Shown here: positions 9,526-17,871 of the stretch, piece by piece
Layout: every line of letters starts with the position of its first letter
How positions within the stretch are numbered: position 1 is the stretch's first letter
NCBI GenBank assembly: GCA_003427395.1
Contig: BFEA01000363.1
Location: 1,606,773-1,661,806, forward strand
DNA: 55,034 bases
From: Chara braunii
Lineage: Eukaryota; Streptophyta; Charophyceae; Charales; Characeae
Reading direction: 5' to 3'
Program-made: the position numbers and the translations under genes
Notes under the pieces: model-generated
Databases searched by the model: none
Told to the model about the DNA's origin: nothing
What the model saw: the letters and a program-made list of their open reading frames with translations, nothing else

Positions 9526-10044
9526 CTAAGTCTTCCGACCTGAATCGTCAATGTTGACACTGCTCCACTTCCTATCTCTCAAAACAACATTAAAGATAGG
9601 TTCTTTGTCCTCACCGTTGACGAAGCTATTCGAAATAGGAGGACTTGGAAAATTCTCATACTCAGTTGGCTCCACACTCAAGGTAACTTTCTTTCCTTCA
9701 GTCTTGAGTTCGTTCCTGTATTTGCAGATGTGTCTGCGTGCCCACTCGTGACACCCAGTATACCGCCGTCAAATTTTTCTAGTCACTTGAGTGTATATAC
9801 GCACGTCATACTCGCCAGTCTCTAGGAAGCGAGTTACTAACACATACATTTTCTCCTCTGCTTCAAGTATGGCCAAGACAGTGTATCTCTCAATCTCATA
9901 AGGAAACGCCCCTTCTTCCGTGAAGGACTTTAAATCCCGGAGTAAGCGTGAGATGACCGAAGAATTATTATCAGGTAGCGTCTGTCCTTCAGCCTTCTCC
10001 CAAAGATGCTTACTTCCTAGAAAACAAGCATGCCCTTCAGCCAT
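9526..10044 (-). pseudogene. A-family frame, copy A4 (one in-frame stop)
   Basis: The frame opens at ATG 10044 and shows EEGAFPYEIERY (residues 43-54) and LVTRFLETGEYDVRIY, as in its paralogues. It meets a TGA at 9769-9771. The same frame continues with an arginine/lysine-rich helix, ENFPSPPISNSF, and the C-terminal motif NGEDKEPIFNVVLRDR, ending at a TAG at 9526-9528. Tryptophan of the usual N/D-W-x-P-I motif is replaced by lysine. The N-terminal 40 residues differ from A2 and A3, so the true start may be internal. Confidence 0.65.
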
Positions 10045-10332
10045 AACAAGTTCTCTTCCATTGTCGGGCGAGGAAAACTAAGAAGATGCTCCGTCTCGAA
10101 CTTCGAACTTAGGTTCGAGTTAAGAAACAGAGACTCTAGTTCTATGACTAGATCATCCTCCTTTGCCTTGCCAACTGCAGTAATAGCTCCCAGAAGAGGT
10201 GTTCAGTCTCTTCAGTCAGTGAAGCTATCTTTAGTCAGAAAAAGAAGAGGTTGTCGGCTTAAGTCACTCTATTTAATTGTCCTCTTCTAATGGTCACAGC
10301 CACAATTGACATAGAGTTTTCTCACTCCAGTA
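10045..10332 (-). pseudogene. Coding-like remnant between B2 and A4
   Basis: In one minus-strand frame an uninterrupted, protein-like stretch of about 60 codons precedes A4 (roughly 10230-10045), with an acidic/leucine-rich composition (KEDDLVIELESLFL). It has no own start that I trust. It may be the C-terminal part of B2 after a frameshift, or the eroded start of A4. Confidence 0.3.
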
Positions 10333-10668
10333 TCATTGCCTTGGGCTGCCTCTAGCGCCTTTAGCCAGACTGTCTGCAGGACGCTGTCTAGATAGGATGG
10401 TCTCATCTCTCGCATGTAGCATCACTCTTCTGCCATCCGAGCTCTTGCAATCCAGTAGATGCCTAATCTTAGTCTGACTCGTAATTGCTCTAAGAGCAGC
10501 CGCTCGCATAAGCTCAAGGTAGTGCTCTACCATGCCAATCTCGTCTTGCCTACCCAGCCTAATGTCGCATCCTCTCACAGCCCCAGTGACAGTCGCTGGC
10601 TGTTCGTCTAGAAAGACCTCAAAACATAAGTTTTCTCCATCATCAGGAGTGTAGACATCGATCGACAT
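10333..10668 (-). CDS. B-family frame, copy B2
   Basis: This is an open frame of 111 codons whose ATG at 10668 lies 6 bases after the stop of A3. The start is acidic (DVYTPDDGE). The middle contains CDIRLGRQDEIGMVEHYL, which matches in pattern the region IKILIGASDSISIAEEMYL of B1 (12176-12616): I-x-I/L-x-G-x2-D-x-I, then E-x-Y-L. I do not recognise the family. The last 30 residues are arginine/alanine-rich and may be out of frame. The position within TE1, between A copies and upstream of gag, suggests an element-encoded accessory protein. Confidence 0.5.
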   Translation of the reverse strand: MSIDVYTPDDGENLCFEVFLDEQPATVTGAVRGCDIRLGRQDEIGMVEHYLELMRAAALRAITSQTKIRHLLDCKSSDGRRVMLHARDETILSRQRPADSLAKGARGSPRQ

Positions 10669-10674
10669 AGCTCA

Positions 10675-11067
10675 TCACACTCGATCCCTTAACATCGCGT
10701 TGAGGATTGGTCCCCAGTCCTTCCCGTCGCAGAAACTAGCAGATACAGGAGGACTTGGGAATCTCTCTAATCCTCTTGGTAGGACACTCCACGTCACATT
10801 CTTTCCTTGTTGTTTCAACAACAACCTTTCATCTAAGATATACTCAGCAACAACTACCCAACACGCCTCATAATCAATCCCTCTCCTTGTTCCAGCAGAT
10901 ACGTATGGCCTTACATCATACTTATTTGTATCAAGGAAACGGACTACAAGGACGTATAGAATCACTGAGTCGTGCTCACTAGTCACACACCTCTTAATGA
11001 CGTATGGGAAAGCACCGCCAGCAGTGATCCTGGTCAGTGCCTCTATTGCTCTAGTTACTGCCGACAT
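10675..11067 (-). CDS. A-family frame, copy A3 (intact)
   Basis: This is the best-preserved member, with 130 codons and no interruption. It carries GGAFPYVIKRC (residues 17-27), YVLVVRFLDTNKYDVRPYV, a central CWVVVAEYILDERLLLKQQG helix-like segment, RFPSPPVSASF and the C-terminal motif CDGKDWGPILNAMLRDR. There is no signal peptide or membrane segment. It is separated by 7 bases from the preceding A2 and by 6 bases from the following B2, unusually tight packing for eukaryotic genes, which suits a polycistronic or formerly fused retroelement transcript. I do not recognise the family and assign no function. Confidence 0.65.
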   Translation of the reverse strand: MSAVTRAIEALTRITAGGAFPYVIKRCVTSEHDSVILYVLVVRFLDTNKYDVRPYVSAGTRRGIDYEACWVVVAEYILDERLLLKQQGKNVTWSVLPRGLERFPSPPVSASFCDGKDWGPILNAMLRDRV

Positions 11068-11074
11068 GGGCTGC

Positions 11075-11468
11075 CTACCAACTCTGCCTTCTCAGCGCCG
11101 CATTGATGATTGGCTGCCAGTTCCTACCATCGCAGAATCCTTTGGGCACTGGCGGGGTAGGCATCTTCTCATAAATCCTAGGCAACAACCTCCACTTCTA
11201 TCCCTTGCTGTCTCAACCGATCCCTCTCGGCTTTGACACATCTCACTATGACATCCCAGTTGGTAAAGAAACTAGGCTCCCGATCAGCCCCTTCTATGAC
11301 GTAGGGTCGAATATCATAATCATCAGTGTCAAGGAATCTAGAGACAAGCACATGCACAGTCGCTGTACTTTTCACACAAGTAATGCATTTAACAAACATA
11401 TAAGGGAAGGCACCACCGCAGGTGACAAGAGTTAGGGCTTCAAGGACATTATACTCTTCAGTCATCAT
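11075..11468 (-). pseudogene. A-family frame, copy A2 (frameshifted)
   Basis: This is the first frame after the TE1 primer-binding site and leader. From ATG 11468 it shows CGGAFPYMFVKC (residues 17-28), LVSRFLDTDDYDIRPYV and a helix ending RLRQQGIEV. That frame stops at 11178. A shift of one base near 11182-11192 restores the family C-terminus, with WRLLPRIYEKMP, a PPVPKGF segment and CDGRNWQPIINAALRR, ending at TAG 11075-11077. The single indel looks recent relative to the sequence divergence among copies. Function unknown. Confidence 0.65.
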
Positions 11469-11640
11469 CTGGTTTCTGACCTACGGACTTGTCAAGCGGA
11501 GGGTCTAAAAAACAAATTCCAAGCCCCTCCTCTAGGGGCTGCTCTATCCGAAAAGTCTTTCTGACCTGAACCAGACCTTGTACAAAATGCTAGACTGCTG
11601 CCTAGTCACTGAATATTGTGACCAAGGTCCGCTCCCAAGA

Positions 11641-11657
11641 ACTCAAAATTTTTGAGT
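11641..11657 (-). other. Perfect inverted repeat abutting the TE1 primer site
   Basis: ACTCAAAA-T-TTTTGAGT is an 8-bp perfect stem with a one-base centre, directly on the internal side of the primer-binding site. TE2 has a perfect palindrome in the equivalent position (42762-42775). Confidence 0.7.
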
Positions 11658-11674
11658 CCCCGGCAACGGCGCCA
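11657..11674 (-). other. TE1 primer-binding site, tRNA-Asp type
   Basis: The plus strand reads TCCCCGGCAACGGCGCCA, identical to the 18-nt 3' end (with CCA) of plant tRNA-Asp(GTC). Its complement on the minus strand, TGGCGCCGTTGCCGGGGA, is the classical primer site known from Athila/Tat-type plant Ty3/gypsy elements. It fixes the element orientation (minus) and the 5' LTR boundary at about 11675. Confidence 0.9.
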
Positions 11675-12150
11675 TTTTTTTCGCGCCCCCACCGTTTCAG
11701 GGCCTTGTTCGATGTCCCTCCCCGGGCGAGTGCAGTGGGTTGGTGGACTGGCAGGCTGTCACGCAGGATTTTGGAAAGTTTTGGAAAAATTAGAAATACA
11801 TTCACAAGCAGCCTTTGTCACACAGTCGAGTAGTCAGGGTTATCTCTCCTGCCAGCAACGACACGGCTAAGAGTGAGGCATTTGGTTTTATTGCATGCAC
11901 CTGGCCCCGTATAAAGGTTAGACTCAAGGTCACTGGAGTCCCTATTATTGAGGAGTCCTTCAAGTAGCCTTGAGTGTAACCTGATAGGAAGTGATAAATA
12001 ACTTGTTCTCTCATGCATAAACATTCCATGCATTACAAGACATGCATCATAAATCAAATGACACTTAGAGGATGAAAAGACCAGAAATCAGATTTTGCAA
12101 GGGCATGACCAGAAACATGAGACTGAAGAGTAGTACACAGAGAATGCGAG
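11675..12150 (-). repeat. TE1 5' LTR-like region
   Basis: This is the region upstream of the primer-binding site in element orientation. It has no coding potential, and a minus-strand AATAAA lies near 11887-11893, as expected for an LTR polyadenylation signal. I cannot find a second copy in the window, and no TG...CA ends are clear (the sequence bordering the primer site reads GCGCGAAAAAAA), so the outer limit at 12150 is a guess. Confidence 0.5.
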
Positions 12151-12175
12151 AAGCAGCCATAAAAGGGGGCTGCAG

Positions 12176-12616
12176 TCACTGGTAAATCATAATAATACCA
12201 TAGTACATCTCAGTGACTAAAAGATACGAGCCTCTGTCAATGACGACAAGTGGTACCCCCTCGTGAGTGGGCTCGCCTGTCTGGGACTCCGTATCTAGTA
12301 CACGTTGGTCCTCCTCATCATTGAGAACCTGAGTGGCCATCGACCCTGGGACCACGTAGCTGATGTCAAAAGATGCCGCAGGATCGATCTTGCTGATATA
12401 TGCCATACATCTAGCCATCTCCTCGTCCGCAACACTCCGAAGGTACATCTCCTCAGCGATGGAAATGCTGTCACTGGCACCGATCAAGATCTTGATCCGT
12501 CCGTTGCCGTAGATGTAATCATATGAAATCTCCAAAAAAATGGTCTCCATAGAGTGGTTTTCGAAAAGTCTGTATAACGAAGTCTGCTCCCACCAAATGA
12601 CTGTAGCCATCCCCAA
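12176..12616 (-). CDS. B-family-like frame, copy B1
   Basis: This is a frame of 146 codons. The segment IKILIGASDSISIAEEMYL resembles the core of B2, and METIFLEISYDY aligns in pattern with the B2 segment LCFEVFLDE. The C-terminal third is acidic, then hydrophobic (YLLVTEMYYG). Coding-like sequence in other frames extends up to about 12800 (with a stop), so the true N-terminus is probably lost. It lies outside the TE1 primer site, on the LTR side, and may belong to a neighbouring older element. Homology to B2 is suggested by pattern only. Confidence 0.4.
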   Translation of the reverse strand: MGMATVIWWEQTSLYRLFENHSMETIFLEISYDYIYGNGRIKILIGASDSISIAEEMYLRSVADEEMARCMAYISKIDPAASFDISYVVPGSMATQVLNDEEDQRVLDTESQTGEPTHEGVPLVVIDRGSYLLVTEMYYGIIMIYQ

Positions 12617-12823
12617 GATATGGGACTGGTCGCTTCCCCCTTGAAGGGTCGACTACCTCCTCTGACATGGGTCCTCCTAACATGTAATGCCTGGGTCAAT
12701 CACCCTCAAGCAAGTAGCGTGCCAAGAGATAAGCAGCCCGCCGTAGGAATGCTTTCCGCCTGCGTCTCGCTCCAGTGACCAATGTCATAAGATGCTCTGG
12801 GCCTGCTCCAAACTCAAGCGTAC

Positions 12824-13408
12824 TTAGTCCCTGTGAGTATACCAGTCAAAATAGTCCCCCAGGTCAACATCGCTCACGCAGCAAGGCTCTTGGTCTAACT
12901 CGTCTGTCTCTGACCTCTGTAGACAGGTGGTAATAGGTATCCTAGATTTGGCCACCTCGCTCCTGATCCTCCTGTCTTGACGCCTCTTTTCCTTGCTGCC
13001 ACCTCGGCTCTGTGGTTTAGGGTTACAGCCGTCAAAGTCATAGAGGGCACCACCTGGTGCAAAGGGGATCTGGGGAAACACCACATGTAACCAGTGTTCC
13101 CTCCAGTAACTCTCCCTGCGGAAGATATAGTCAGCAATCCGCTCATAGGTGGTTCCCTTCACTCCCTGCCCAGCATCTCTCACGTGATAAGTGATCACCA
13201 ACGTGTACCTCGATGTGGGAGACTCATTGGCCCGAATGACGAAGCTTTGATGCCCAATGTGTCGATAACATCTTCTCAACCAGCTTACCCCATGTAGGGG
13301 TTTTCTCATGTTGAGAAGCCAGCTTGACCAATCTGCAAAATAATATAGAATGCCCCTGGCAAGCTGCAATGCCAAGCAATGATGTCCTGGAGATGAGGGG
13401 GATATCAA
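12824..13408 (-). CDS. Possible diverged A-family frame, copy A1
   Basis: This is a frame of 194 codons. Its middle has YTLVITYHVRD, then TTYERIADYIFRRE, then a P-x2-PFAP segment and DFDG. The order and spacing resemble the A-family motifs (YVLVVRFLDT, a YE...YIL helix, FPSPP, FCDG). The GGAFPY start motif is not clear, and a lysine/arginine-rich tail plus an acidic C-terminus are extra. The first residues may be read-in from an unrelated frame. Similarity is weak and needs a profile search. Confidence 0.35.
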   Translation of the reverse strand: MISPSSPGHHCLALQLARGILYYFADWSSWLLNMRKPLHGVSWLRRCYRHIGHQSFVIRANESPTSRYTLVITYHVRDAGQGVKGTTYERIADYIFRRESYWREHWLHVVFPQIPFAPGGALYDFDGCNPKPQSRGGSKEKRRQDRRIRSEVAKSRIPITTCLQRSETDELDQEPCCVSDVDLGDYFDWYTHRD

Positions 13409-13471
13409 TAGCCCAACTCGAAAGGATCAAAGAGGACAGTACCTCAATAGACCCTCTAGCCAAACTGGTGG

Positions 13472-13800
13472 CAACCAACTCATAGGGGCCCGCCTTGATG
13501 GGTCTGGCTGGATCAGGAACAACTCGATAAAGGGGCCCGCCTGAATGGGCCCGGCTGAACAACAACAACTCGATATAGGGGCCCACCTAAATGGGCCCGA
13601 CTGAACAGCAACAACTCGATAAAGGGGCCCGCCTGAATGGGCCCGGCTGAACAGCAACAACTCGATATAGGGGCCCGCCTAAATGGGCCCGGCTGAACAG
13701 CAACAACTCGATATAGGGGCCCGCCAGAATGGCCCCGGCTGAACAGCAACAACTCGATATAGGGGCCCGCATGACTAGGCCCAGCTGAACAGCAACTCAA
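13472..13800 (+). repeat. 46-bp tandem satellite
   Basis: Units of 46 bp begin AACAACTCGATA at 13518, 13564, 13610, 13656, 13702 and 13748, with a degenerate unit before (13472) and after (13794). Each unit contains two GGGCCC palindromes about 8 bases apart. Confidence 0.9.
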
Positions 13801-14185
13801 CAGCTCAGCAGCTCATCATAGCAATGTTATATGAATATCTCTGCAACGAGTGGACTGAACTGCCAATATCATCACTGTGGACAACTGATCATCAAGATGT
13901 TATCTATGCAGAGGCCAGTTGCGAAATACTGCGCGTGCAAATTGGACTGCGCTGATATCATGCGTGCAGGAAAATACCGTCCACACATGAATTGATTGCC
14001 CATGCAGAGATTGATCAGCAAGAAATCAAATCAGCGGGAGTAGGGGCTAATCATACCATCAGAGACATCCAGTCATGTCCTCAAGACTAATCACACTAGC
14101 AAGACGCGTGTCCTCGACCGTCATACCGGTAGGACGTGCGTTCAAGAATCATCAGAACATCAGAGCACTCACTCACATAGCCTAC
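13801..14185. other. No feature recognised
   Basis: This is a spacer between two satellites. It has no open frame or repeat of note and is rich in ATCA and TGCAGA words. Confidence 0.5.
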
Positions 14186-15175
14186 CCGAGCTCGGGCGCA
14201 CTTATGTGACGATACCAAGCGTGGGCGCGCATGGGCACACGCTCCAATGACAACAATAAGCTTAGGCGCGCATGGGCGTGCACTTAAATAACGGTTCCAA
14301 ACTTGGGCGCGCATGGGTGCGCACTCTCTCAGCAATGCCAAGCTTGGGCGCGCATGGGCGCGCACTTTAACAACAATGCCTAGCTTGGGCGCGCATAGGC
14401 GCGCACTCTAACAGCAATGCCGAGCTTGGGCGCGCATAGGCTCGCACTCTAACAGCAATGCCAAGTTTGGGCGTGCATAGGCGCACACTTGAATAATACT
14501 CTCAAGCTTGGGCGCGCACGGGCGCGCACTCAAAAGACTCTATCAAGCTTGGGCGCGCACGGGCGTGCAATCAAAAGACTCTATCAAGCTTGGGCGTGCA
14601 CGTGCGCATACTCAGAAAGCAATATTGAGCATGGGCGTGCATGGGCGCGCACTCAAATAACCATATAAAGCTTGGGCGCGCATTCAAACAGTCAAACTGA
14701 GACTGGGCGAGCACTCAAACAACTTGCCTAAGCCTGGGCGCGCACTCAGACAACTTGCCCGGGCCTGGGCGCGGACTCAGACAACTTGCCCGAGCCTCGG
14801 CGCGCACTCAGACAACCTGCCCAAGCCTCGGCGCGCACTCAAACAACTTGCCCGAGCCTGGGCGCGCACTCTAAAATCTATTCTAGGCTTAGGCGTGCAT
14901 TCAAATAACAGATTCAAGCTTGGGCGTGCATGGCGGGCACTCTCACAGCAATGCCAAGCTTGGGCGCGCATGGGCGCGCACTCTATCTGTAATGCCAAGC
15001 TTGGACGCGCATGGGCGCGCACTCTAACAGCAATGCCAAGCTTGGGCGCGCATGGGCGTGCACTCTAACAACAAAACTGACACTGGGCGCGCACTCAAAC
15101 AACCAAACTGAGACTGGGCGCGCACTCGAACAGCCAACTGCGACTTGGCGCGCACTTGAACAGCCTCAGGGTAGG
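14186..15175 (+). repeat. 41-bp satellite with 31-bp derivative
   Basis: Units of about 41 bp carry CAAGCTTGGGCGCGCATGGG followed by CGCGCACTC and an (A)ACA-rich spacer; clear periods are 14341, 14382 and 14423. Between about 14700 and 14870 the unit is shortened to 31 bp (CCTGGGCGCGCACTCAGACA...), losing one GGGCGCGCA half. Open frames here are translations of the satellite. The many GCGCGC words make it a potential CpG-dense, heterochromatin-type array. Confidence 0.9.
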
Positions 15176-15480
15176 GTGCACAGATTGAGTGCGCAAGGGT
15201 GCACTAACTCGAGCCCATCAAAGCAGAGTTCACAGATTGAGTGCGCACTGTTGCACAAAGTCAAATCCGTCAAAACTGAGTTCACAAGTTGAGTGTGCAC
15301 TGTCGCGCTGACTCAAGATCATCAATGTCGGGTTTACAGATGAAGTGTGCGCCATCGCACAGACTCAAAATCATCAACGTCGGGTTTACAAATGAAGTGT
15401 GCGCTGTCGCACAGACTCAAAATCATCAATGTCGAGTTTACAGATGAAGTGTGCAATGTGCTTTTTGCTCAAAGCCAATC
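15176..15480 (+). repeat. 52-bp tandem repeat
   Basis: The CG(G/A)GTTTACA(G/A)ATGAAGTG unit starts at 15329, 15381 and 15433 (period 52), preceded by more diverged units with TTCACAGATTGAGTGCGC at about 15230. It follows directly on the 41-bp satellite and shares GTGCGC-type words, so it may be related. Confidence 0.8.
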
Positions 15481-16820
15481 CTGAATGAACACAATATCCG
15501 ATTTTTGAGAACGCGCAGTCGCTGTCTCACAAGTTGAATGTGCAATGTCACAACCGCTCGAATCCGAGTTAAGTGCGCACAGTCACACAGGATCGCTTAG
15601 GGACACCGCTGCGAAATATTGCTGTTTCAGAGTCATTAAAAGCCAAGTTTTACTTCGCAGTGACACTTTTGGAAGCGCACAGTCGCAGTTACTCATTGCA
15701 CTTAAAATCAACATGCTCGGCTTGAGTGCTCGCAAGTATAGTAAATCGACATGCTCATTCATCCGAACTTCACACAAGGGTGTCGTCGTCCTTGTGATTT
15801 TAAGACGGGTGTGGCTCGGATGCATCCGAATTTGACACGGGTGGTCCGAATACGTTCGACCACCAGAGGATGGTGTCGACACGGTGTTTTTTTGTCGTTT
15901 GAGTTGATCCGACCGCGCGTCGTCGACAAGACCCTGTGAGGTTCGGATCAATCCCAACTTGACAGCGTGTGTTCCGGATGTTCTGTTGTTGCCATTCAGG
16001 TTGACCCGAACCTACAATATGAACGCAGTTTTCGGTCGGAGGCTTTCGTCTCAATTGGCGTCTTCATTGATTGGTTGGTTTTTTGTTCACTTGTGCATTC
16101 GACTGAGCTTCGCGCCGGGGAGCGAAACGAGCACATTGTCGTGCACTTATGGCCGTGAAACCCTATCTTGCGATGATCGAAACACGCCAGAACAAAATGA
16201 TTCTTGCCTTCATGACATACATGAGTTGCTGTCCTCGCTCGTGGCCACGTCAACGAAGAGCTCCCTCATTCTCTCGCGACAATTGGCTGATGGGTAATTT
16301 GATAGGGTATAATGAACGTGTCATGTTACAGGACATACGGATGATGGTCATGCACGTGTCAGCGACATTGGGGAACAAAGACAAGACTTCAAAACAAATA
16401 TGCATGAATGGACACTTCGACTCTTCGAAACACAAGCAAGACAACCATCCATGGATTGGATAATAGGGTGGCATGCGTCCATTGAAACAACCGAGATCAC
16501 AATCAAGAAAGACAACTCGATGACAAAGAGAAGATTCCACTACCACGTGTCGAGGTGATTAGAGGGGAAACACAGAAAGTTCGATCCCCGTGTGCAAAAA
16601 TGATAAACACTGACGAAGCCAGAAGAAAACCTAGGAAAAGATGTCCGAACAAGAAACGGACAAACGAGAATGTTGAAAAATAAAAAAAGGACCGAAAAGA
16701 CGAATGAACAAATCGACGGGACGCGCGTAAAAATTAACGAGAGAAATCTGAACGAAAGAAACGACGAAATCTGCCAAGAAAAAAAGCACGCTGGAAGCAC
16801 GTAGTAAAACTGAGGGATCA
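15481..16820. other. No gene recognised
   Basis: Several short open frames on both strands show no recognisable domain. CGGATGCATCCG (15817-15828) is the first of a recurrent palindromic word discussed as a finding. Otherwise I see nothing I can name. Confidence 0.5.
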
Positions 16821-16834
16821 TGTTCTCTCATACC

Positions 16835-16945
16835 TTTTCGTCTTTGTCATTCGCCTTCTTCGTCGTATCGGTTCGTCTTTGTCATTCGCCTTCTTCCCAT
16901 ACCTTTTCGTCTTCGTCAATCGCCTTCTTCGTCTTATCGGTTCAT
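16835..16945 (+). repeat. Short imperfect tandem repeat
   Basis: TTTTCGTCTTTGTCATTCGC and CTTCTTCGTCGTATCGGTTC alternate about two and a half times in a pyrimidine-rich stretch. Confidence 0.7.
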
Positions 16946-17469
16946 CCGTTCATCTTTTCCGTCTGCTTTATTTCGTAATTCTTACTTGTCTTAACGCATT
17001 TTTTCGTGGTTTCTCTCCTGACATTGTTCGTCTTTTTCTTCTTCGCATGCTTTTTCGGTCGTGTTCTTCTTCCGTCCTTGTTTTCTTGGGTCGTTTTTTT
17101 TTTGCTTGTGTGTATTTCGTTCTTCTTTTGCATAAATCTATTTCGTTGCTCGAACAGTGCGGTTCCTGCGATTCATCCGAAATGATGCGTTATTCTTTTG
17201 CGTGTATCTCTTTCGTTGTACTCAGTCTCCGCCTTGATCAAATGCCCCGAACAAACGCCCCAATCACATGACCCCATCACACACCATGATCGCACATCCG
17301 ACTTACGATGAGAAATCCTGCTACGGTCGCACGTCCCGATTCGTTGGTGACCACTCGACTCGATAAAATGCCCCGCTCACATGTCCCAATAACGCGTCTA
17401 AAATATGTGTAGCCACGCTGATGGATGCAGGGCTCTACGCGAGAGCACAATGACAAGCCTTTCTAGGTC

Positions 17470-17486
17470 GAGAGAGAGAGAGAGAA

Positions 17487-17565
<79 letters not shown>
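17470..17565 (+). repeat. (GA)n microsatellite
   Basis: About 48 GA dinucleotides, with two AAG interruptions near the start. Confidence 0.97.
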
Positions 17566-17801
17566 CAATCTCCGCCTTGATCACATAGCCCGACCACACG
17601 GGCCGATCACATGCCCCGTCACACACCACGATCACAAATCCAACTTACGGACAGAAATCCCGATTTGGTCACACGTCCCGGTTCGTTGAAGACCACTCGA
17701 CCCGATCAAATGCTTCACTCGCACGTCCCGATAACACGTCCTAAACATGTGTGTGCACGCTAATGGATGCGGGGCTCTATGCAAGCACAGAATAACAAGC
17801 C

Positions 17802-17804
<3 letters not shown>

Positions 17805-17871
<67 letters not shown>
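17805..17871 (+). repeat. (GA)n microsatellite at the gap edge
   Basis: Uninterrupted AG/GA repeat that continues into the N run. Confidence 0.97.

Larger units (their letters stand above)
6650..11674 (-). mobile_element. TE1: truncated Ty3/gypsy-type LTR retrotransposon with extra upstream open frames
   Basis: In minus-strand order the element shows an LTR-like region above 11675, a tRNA-Asp primer-binding site (11674-11657), a leader of about 190 bases, small open frames of families A and B, gag (from 9009), a CCHC knuckle and an aspartic protease. Coding similarity ends at about 6687, next to the hairpin-rich repeat. No reverse transcriptase, RNase H or integrase follows, and no second LTR is visible, so the 3' half is missing. 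Gag carries a frameshift and stops, so the copy is inactive. Extra frames between primer site and gag are unusual; Ogre/Tat elements are the known precedent. Clade placement is inference. Confidence 0.75.
17270..17871 (+). repeat. 342-bp tandem duplication, each unit ending in (GA)n
   Basis: The CATCACACACCATGATCGCA unit at about 17276 recurs at about 17618 in diverged form. Both contain a GACCACTCGAC segment and a GATGC(A/G)GGGCTCTA segment, and both run into long GA tracts (17470-17565 and 17805-17871). The second tract runs into the assembly gap, so more units may be hidden there. Confidence 0.8.

Noticed and set aside
16879-17271. 130-codon plus-strand frame rich in Phe, Leu and Ser, membrane-like
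   Set aside because: It lies in a pyrimidine-rich, locally repetitive stretch, which gives hydrophobic codons by composition; no start context or homologous domain is evident.
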